Shown here: positions 25,232 to 28,598 of the stretch, piece after piece
Numbering within the stretch: the first letter of the stretch is position 1
How the letters are laid out: every line of letters begins with the position of its first letter
Assembly (NCBI RefSeq): GCF_019127135.1
Contig: NZ_JAHOEA010000044.1
Span: forward strand, 1 to 28,598
Source: Segatella copri
GTDB lineage: Bacteria > Bacteroidota > Bacteroidia > Bacteroidales > Bacteroidaceae
Direction of reading: 5' to 3'
Length of the DNA: 28,598 nt
The notes under the pieces: generated by a model
Told to the model about the DNA's origin: nothing
Seen by the model: only the letters and a program-made list of their open reading frames with translations
Database searches by the model: none
Made by a program: the position numbers and the translations under genes

Positions 25232-26098
25232 TTACTTTCTTACAGTCAATCCACCATCAGAAATCCCTCCGATTCCGCCTTTTTTCTTATTGTACTGACG
25301 GGTTACACCGCTCAAGTTAACCCCTCCAACACCTTCAGAAGTAGCGTTTACACTCTGGCAGTCAACCTTGGCTTTCACACTGCCCACGCCCTCGTTCTTG
25401 ATTATCAGGCTGCCACCCTTAAACATATCCAGATTAACAGAGCCAACGCCCTCATTATCCAGTTTCAGGCTTCCCATCTCAATTTTAGAGATCTTCACCG
25501 AGCCAACGCCTTCGTTGTCAATGCTCATATCATCTCCAGCCACATCATCGATATTTACCGAGCCTACACCCTCGTTGATTATCTCCAGTTTGTTGGCAAG
25601 AATCTTCCCAATCTTGACAGAGCCTACACCCTCGTTATCGATTTTCAGGCGGTCGCTATTGATGCTCTTGGCATAGAATGAGCCCACACCTTCCTGTGCT
25701 ATCTTCACCAGGTCGGGGCTGGTGATATAAATCTTGAGTCTATTCTTTTCAGAGTTACAAGCGGCAGGCACCTTGAGTTTTCCGGTGAGTCCAATCTTCA
25801 CCTCGCCGTCACGATAAACCACCTTGAGCTTCTCCTTGAGTTTCTGTACGAACTCAGCATCCTTGATGGCAGAGTAATCCAATCGAACGCTGCATTCATC
25901 GCCATTGTTCTGGGTATAATAAACGCTGGCAATCACATCCACGTCGATCGCCTTGAAAGGCTTCTCGGTCAAATCATCCTGGGTAAAGTTGAGACTTCCC
26001 TTCATTTCACTGGCAGAAGATCCCATACTGCAAGAACTCAAGCCCATTGGGGCAAAGAATAAAGCGGCAACCACCGCCCAAATACCAAATTTCTTCAT
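25232..26098 (-). CDS. Head GIN-domain (DUF2807) lipoprotein with regular 20-residue repeats
   Basis: From the ATG at 26098 the product has 288 residues. MKKFGIWAVVAALFFAPMGLSSC is a lipoprotein signal with lipidated C23; an upstream ATG at 26146 would place 16 extra residues ahead of it. The first half (FKAIDVDVIASVYYTQNNGDECSVRLDY...) is the usual GIN/DUF2807 start. From mid-protein there are seven EGVGS/EGVGG units, the first six intervals being 20,20,20,20,20,19 residues, each followed by two short strands (for example NEGVGSVKISKIEMGSLKLD). This regularity predicts a right-handed beta-helix or stacked solenoid on the cell surface or in the periplasm. The 60 bp DNA repeat underlies it. 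Function is unknown; adhesin is the usual family guess. A palindromic repeat element lies 36 bp upstream. Confidence 0.85.
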   Translation of the reverse strand: MKKFGIWAVVAALFFAPMGLSSCSMGSSASEMKGSLNFTQDDLTEKPFKAIDVDVIASVYYTQNNGDECSVRLDYSAIKDAEFVQKLKEKLKVVYRDGEVKIGLTGKLKVPAACNSEKNRLKIYITSPDLVKIAQEGVGSFYAKSINSDRLKIDNEGVGSVKIGKILANKLEIINEGVGSVNIDDVAGDDMSIDNEGVGSVKISKIEMGSLKLDNEGVGSVNLDMFKGGSLIIKNEGVGSVKAKVDCQSVNATSEGVGGVNLSGVTRQYNKKKGGIGGISDGGLTVRK

Positions 26099-26134
26099 AC
26101 TCATATCTAATTTTATGTTTCTAAATACATGATT

Positions 26135-26378
26135 CAAGTTTCGCAAGTGAGTTCCACACGCCCTGAAAGGGCAGAAGCCCCTAGCCCAGGGCAGCGCCCT
26201 GGGTAATTACGGACGCAAACCTGTCGCCCTGTAAGGGCAAAAGCTTTAAAACTCCAGACAAAACATAAAGCTTTTGCCCTTACAGGGCGCCTTACTGATT
26301 GCCATTATACCCAGGGCGATGCCCTGGGCTAGGAGCTTTTGGGCCTTCAGCCCGTACTTGAACCACATGCGAAAGTTC
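26135..26378 (-). repeat. Palindromic repeat element, copy E (full length, inverted)
   Basis: The reverse complement matches copy C across its whole length, including the left-end ACTTTCGCATGTGGTT, GGGCTGAAGGCCC, GCCCAGGGCATCGCCCTGGG and the central CGCCCTGTAAGGGC stem. The other end (CAAGTTTCGCAAGT, 26135-26148) differs from the first by a few bases, so the terminal repeat is imperfect. Only the loop of the central stem differs clearly from copy C. It occupies the region upstream of the GIN-domain gene, where its promoter would be expected. Confidence 0.9.
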
Positions 26379-26478
26379 AGTACGTGATATACCGAATACC
26401 GTTCTGTTTCGGAATTCTGATGGTTAGACGTAAGAAGATACATAAAGGTTGCAGGGAAAGAGAAAAAAAATACAAAAA
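26379..26478. other. Gene-free stretch between repeat E and the 22 bp array
   Basis: This stretch is part of a 540 bp gene-free region that runs to the nuclease start. No believable coding frame, promoter box or hairpin was found in it. It ends in an A-rich run (around 26460-26478) just before the tandem array. Confidence 0.6.
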
Positions 26479-26698
26479 AGTGCAACAGAAAGCTATTCTC
26501 ACTGGAACAGTCTCCTGTTCTTACTGAAACAGTATTCGTTAGTCACTGAAACAGTATTCGTTAGCTATTGAAGTAAGCCTCACTTCGAGTTCAGATAATC
26601 AACACATCCATTTCAAGTAAGCCTTACTTCAACTTCAAGTAAGCCTCAGTTAACATTTACGTAAGCCTCACTCCAATTTCAAGCAAACAATACACCAT
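26479..26698 (+). repeat. Degenerate tandem array, 22 bp period, about ten units
   Basis: Units start at 26479, 26501, 26523, 26545, 26567, 26589, 26611, 26633, 26655 and 26677 with no change of phase. Units 3 and 4 match at 20 of 22 bases, units 5 and 9 at 18, units 7 and 8 at 17; units 1, 6 and 10 are more diverged. Early units carry the small dyad ACTG-AAA-CAGT, later ones the dyad AAGTAAGcCTTACTT. The period is not a multiple of three and no spacers exist, so it is neither coding nor CRISPR. Two helical turns per unit would place all dyads on one face of the DNA. Confidence 0.8.
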
Positions 26699-26793
26699 AA
26701 CATCAAGATATTCAAGGAAAAGGCACAAATTCTACAAGGCGTTCCAATAGATTTATTTTTCTCTATCCCCCAATGCAAAAAATTGCCTAAAAA

Positions 26794-26825
26794 TTTGGAA
26801 GTTACAAATTTTCAGCGTATCTTTG
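26794..26825 (+). promoter_or_regulatory. Promoter of the PD-(D/E)XK nuclease gene
   Basis: The -33 TTTG (26794-26797) and -7 TATCTTTG (26818-26825) are 20 bp apart. The predicted leader of about 90 nt contains a small stem GAAAGC AAGCTTTC (26850-26868 region) but no recognised riboswitch. The 22 bp array ends about 95 bp upstream of the -33 box. Confidence 0.75.
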
Positions 26826-26920
26826 CAGAAGATTGTACGGCGCTCGGCAATTCGAAAGCAAGCTTTCATTGCACTCACTGACATAATCTTTGCAAAAGTA
26901 TTAATTTAAATTAATCGCGT

Positions 26921-27790
26921 ATGGAACAGGTAGAAGAAAGATACATCAGCTTGCTGACCGATTTCGGTTTCAAGCGAATATTTGGAACAGCAATGAACAA
27001 GGATTTGCTCATTTGCTTCCTCAACAGCTTGTTTAATGGCAGACAGGTTGTTAAGGACGTGAAGTATCTGAATCCAGAGCATGTGGGCGATGTCTATACC
27101 GACCGCAGAGCCATCTTTGATGTATATTGCGAAGGCGAAAACGGCGAGAAGTTCATCGTAGAAATGCAGAATGCGTACCAGACGTATTTCAAGGACCGCG
27201 CCCTTTTCTACTCTACTTTCCCGATTCGCGAACAGGCACCCAAGGGGAATGAATGGGATTTCAAACTCAATCATATCTATACCGTAGCCCTGCTCAACTT
27301 CAGCATGAACGAGGATGCTTTCGACAAGGAGAAAATCCGCCATCATGTGCAGTTATGCGACACAGCTACACACAAAGTATTTTACGACAAACTCGAATAT
27401 ATCTATGTAGAGATTTCTAAGTTCAACAAGCCTCTGGAAGAACTGGATACGCTCTACGAGAAGTGGCTCTATGCACTGAAGAACCTCTATAAGCTTACCC
27501 AGCGCCCTAAAGAGCTGTGCGACAAAGTCTTCGACCGTCTCTTCGAGGAAGCCGAAATAGCCAAGTTCACTCCGCAGGAAATGAGGGAGTACGAAACCAG
27601 CAAGATGGCATATCGCGACATCAAGAATTCCGTAGACACCGCCAAGCGTGAAGGTATAGCCGAAGGCATGGAAAAAAGAAGTCTTGAGATTGCCAGAAAG
27701 ATGCTGGCAAAGGGCATAGATGAAGCGACGGTAAAGGAAATAACCGGGCTGTCGGCGGAACATATACTGCGGCTAAAAGCAGAAATATAG
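26921..27790 (+). CDS. Rpn-like PD-(D/E)XK nuclease family protein (putative transposase)
   Basis: The 289-residue protein belongs to the PDDEXK_2/Rpn group, annotated as PD-(D/E)XK nuclease family transposase or recombination-promoting nuclease. It begins ERYISLLTDFGFKRIFGTAMNKDLLICFLNSLF, the family start. The catalytic pattern D67-x13-E81-x-Q83 (IFDVYCEGENGEKFIVEMQ) is intact. A middle helical region with YKLTQRPKEL follows. The C-terminal tail (IAEGMEKRSLEIARKMLAKGIDEATVKEITGLSAEHILRL) is the small helical domain typical of these proteins. Known Rpn proteins cleave DNA and promote recA-independent recombination in E. coli; family members are numerous in Prevotella. It is probably active. 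It lies between repeat copies E and F and downstream of the 22 bp array. Confidence 0.9.
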   Translation: MEQVEERYISLLTDFGFKRIFGTAMNKDLLICFLNSLFNGRQVVKDVKYLNPEHVGDVYTDRRAIFDVYCEGENGEKFIVEMQNAYQTYFKDRALFYSTFPIREQAPKGNEWDFKLNHIYTVALLNFSMNEDAFDKEKIRHHVQLCDTATHKVFYDKLEYIYVEISKFNKPLEELDTLYEKWLYALKNLYKLTQRPKELCDKVFDRLFEEAEIAKFTPQEMREYETSKMAYRDIKNSVDTAKREGIAEGMEKRSLEIARKMLAKGIDEATVKEITGLSAEHILRLKAEI

Positions 27791-27848
27791 ATTACTTATT
27801 TGCTGAGCAGAAAATAACAGTAACAACATGTCTTAGTTTTTTTAAAAT

Positions 27849-28115
27849 ATGACAACATTAGAGTTACAAACAGAATATCAATCACTCGTCAACATAATTG
27901 CCAACGAGGATTACGAGACAATAAGTAAAGCTGTCAAAGCACTGAAGAACATACTGTCTCCTAACAAGGCTGAGTCTCCCAATAAGACAAAGACTAAGGA
28001 AATAACCAAGGCTGAATTAGTTATAGATCCAAGAATTGCAGCCATGACTAAAGGCATCAACTCGCCAGAGTCATTCGACTACAAAAACGAATACTACAAG
28101 GACTACATGAAATAA
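27849..28115 (+). CDS. Putative antitoxin-like small protein (partner of a lost PIN toxin)
   Basis: The 88-residue protein starts MTTLELQTEYQSLVNIIANEDYETISKAVKALKNIL, a helical N-terminus like those of many Bacteroidota antitoxin-type proteins. A Lys/Pro/Asn-rich linker (SPNKAESPNKTKTKE) follows and an acidic, aromatic C-terminus (PESFDYKNEYYKDYMK) that could bind a toxin. Only six bases after its stop is a start codon followed by the typical first codons of a PIN-domain RNase. That arrangement is the main reason for the antitoxin call; sequence family membership itself is not established. No -7 box is seen in the 58 bp gap to the nuclease gene. Confidence 0.6.
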   Translation: MTTLELQTEYQSLVNIIANEDYETISKAVKALKNILSPNKAESPNKTKTKEITKAELVIDPRIAAMTKGINSPESFDYKNEYYKDYMK

Positions 28116-28121
28116 GCTAAT

Positions 28122-28157
28122 ATGAAACAGGTTTTCTTAGATACAAATGTGATATGA
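28122..28157 (+). pseudogene. Remnant of a PIN-domain toxin gene (first 11 codons)
   Basis: The frame from the ATG at 28122 reads MKQVFLDTNVI then TGA. This is the characteristic first beta strand of PIN-domain RNases, with the first catalytic Asp at position 7; intact proteins run to about 130 residues. Everything downstream is missing, and the stop overlaps the ATG of the next gene (ATGA at 28154-28157). The toxin appears to have been deleted just after its first motif, leaving the antitoxin-like gene alone. Confidence 0.6.
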
Positions 28158-28354
28158 TTTCAGAAAAAGAATTAAATAGCTATCGGCTGACAAGCATGGA
28201 AGAGCCAACAGATGAAATGCTGGCTCAGATTATGCATGAGGCAGCCGAAATATACAGAGAAGAGCACGAAGATACAAAGAAAAAAGTAATAAACATGATA
28301 AGAGAAGCTTCCAACCAAGCTGCTCATAAATATCAAACCCTATATGGCAAATAA
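28154..28354 (+). CDS. Small uncharacterised helical protein
   Basis: This 66-residue protein (MISEKELNSYRLTSMEEPTDEMLAQIMHEAAEIYREEHEDTKKKV...) is highly charged and predicted helical, with no signal peptide or membrane segment. The start YRLTSMEEPTDEML looks like a conserved small-protein family in Prevotella and Bacteroides, but no function is known to me. Its ATG overlaps the stop of the PIN remnant, so it could be translationally coupled to it. It could instead be a cognate element of the original toxin-antitoxin locus, or a separate gene brought next to it by the deletion. Confidence 0.6.
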   Translation: MISEKELNSYRLTSMEEPTDEMLAQIMHEAAEIYREEHEDTKKKVINMIREASNQAAHKYQTLYGK

Positions 28355-28370
28355 GACACATAAACCCGCT

Positions 28371-28598
28371 GAACTTCCGCTAGTTTTACCCCACACGCCC
28401 TGAAAGGGCAGAAGCCCCTAGCCCAGGGCATCGCCCTGGGTAATTACGGACGCAAACCTGTCGCCCTGTAAGGGCAAAAGCTTTAAAACTCCAGGCAAAA
28501 CATAAGGCTTTTGCCCTTTCAGGGCGACTGGCTTACACACATTATACCCAGGGCGATGCCCTGGGCTAGGAGCTTTTGGGCCTTCAGCCCGTTCTTGA
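28371..28598 (-). repeat. Palindromic repeat element, copy F (inverted, cut by window edge)
   Basis: The reverse complement matches copies C and E from GGGCTGAAGGCCC through the central stem to GGGCGTGTGGGG. The visible terminal repeat, GAACTTCCGCTAG, is a mutated version of GAACTTTCGCATG. The other end lies beyond the window. It has the same orientation as copy E, and the two bracket the segment with the 22 bp array, nuclease and toxin remnant. Confidence 0.88.

Noticed and set aside
26246..26485. 79-codon minus-strand frame over repeat copy E
   Set aside because: It runs through the palindromic element and gives low-complexity peptide seen at other copies.
26479..26698. CRISPR array
   Set aside because: Units are contiguous and degenerate with no unique spacers, and no cas gene is nearby.
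26826..26920. tRNA-like or riboswitch leader before the nuclease gene
   Set aside because: Only one short stem (GAAAGC/GCTTTC) is seen and no cloverleaf, T-loop or known riboswitch motif.

Overview
This 28.6 kb window looks like a chromosomal piece of a gut Bacteroidota, most likely Prevotella/Segatella (P. copri-like). The basis is Bacteroidota -7 boxes (TAnnTTTG) ahead of many genes, almost no Shine-Dalgarno sequences, and families typical of that group (DUF4494, DUF5020, GIN/DUF2807, DUF1573, a smalltalk-type peptide next to an amidase, M6 protease, Rpn/PD-(D/E)XK nuclease). The species is inferred; no marker such as 16S is present.

Layout: 1-552, end of a tiny smalltalk-like peptide gene and an N-acetylmuramoyl-L-alanine amidase. 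772-3920, exported DUF1573 protein, EFR1-type flavodoxin/ferredoxin, secreted M6 metalloprotease. 3966-5145 (minus), DUF4494 gene and YggS-type PLP protein. 5403-7947, class I/II aminotransferase and FtsX/LolE-like permease. 8090-11533, two tandem long-chain acyl-CoA synthetase paralogues behind a promoter with striking dyad symmetry. 11867-14300 (minus), lepA and a Crp/Fnr regulator. 14403-14789, small lipoprotein. 15067-18602 (minus), pheT, yebC and a TSCPD protein. 18777-21107 (minus), penicillin-binding protein 1A, divergent from pyrB-pyrI (21223-22667). 22800-24080, glyA. 24171-24950, DUF5020 outer-membrane-type protein. 25232-26098 (minus), GIN-domain lipoprotein made of 20-residue repeats. 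26921-28354, an accessory-looking end with a PD-(D/E)XK nuclease, an antitoxin-like gene, a PIN-domain remnant and a small unknown gene.

Most genes are housekeeping (translation, pyrimidine and one-carbon metabolism, cell wall, lipid activation). The unusual content lies between the genes. A family of GC-rich palindromic elements, about 245 bp at full length, occurs six times (573-656, 2051-2160, 11609-11853, 14813-15038, 26135-26378, 28371 to the window end) in both orientations and in full, deleted and symmetrised forms. One copy sits inside the loop of a transcription terminator. A degenerate tandem array with an exact 22 bp period (26479-26698, about ten units) precedes the nuclease gene. 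Two identically spaced TGCACA-N13-TGTGCA dyads cover the acyl-CoA synthetase promoter. No tRNA, rRNA, IS transposase, integrase or CRISPR array was found.
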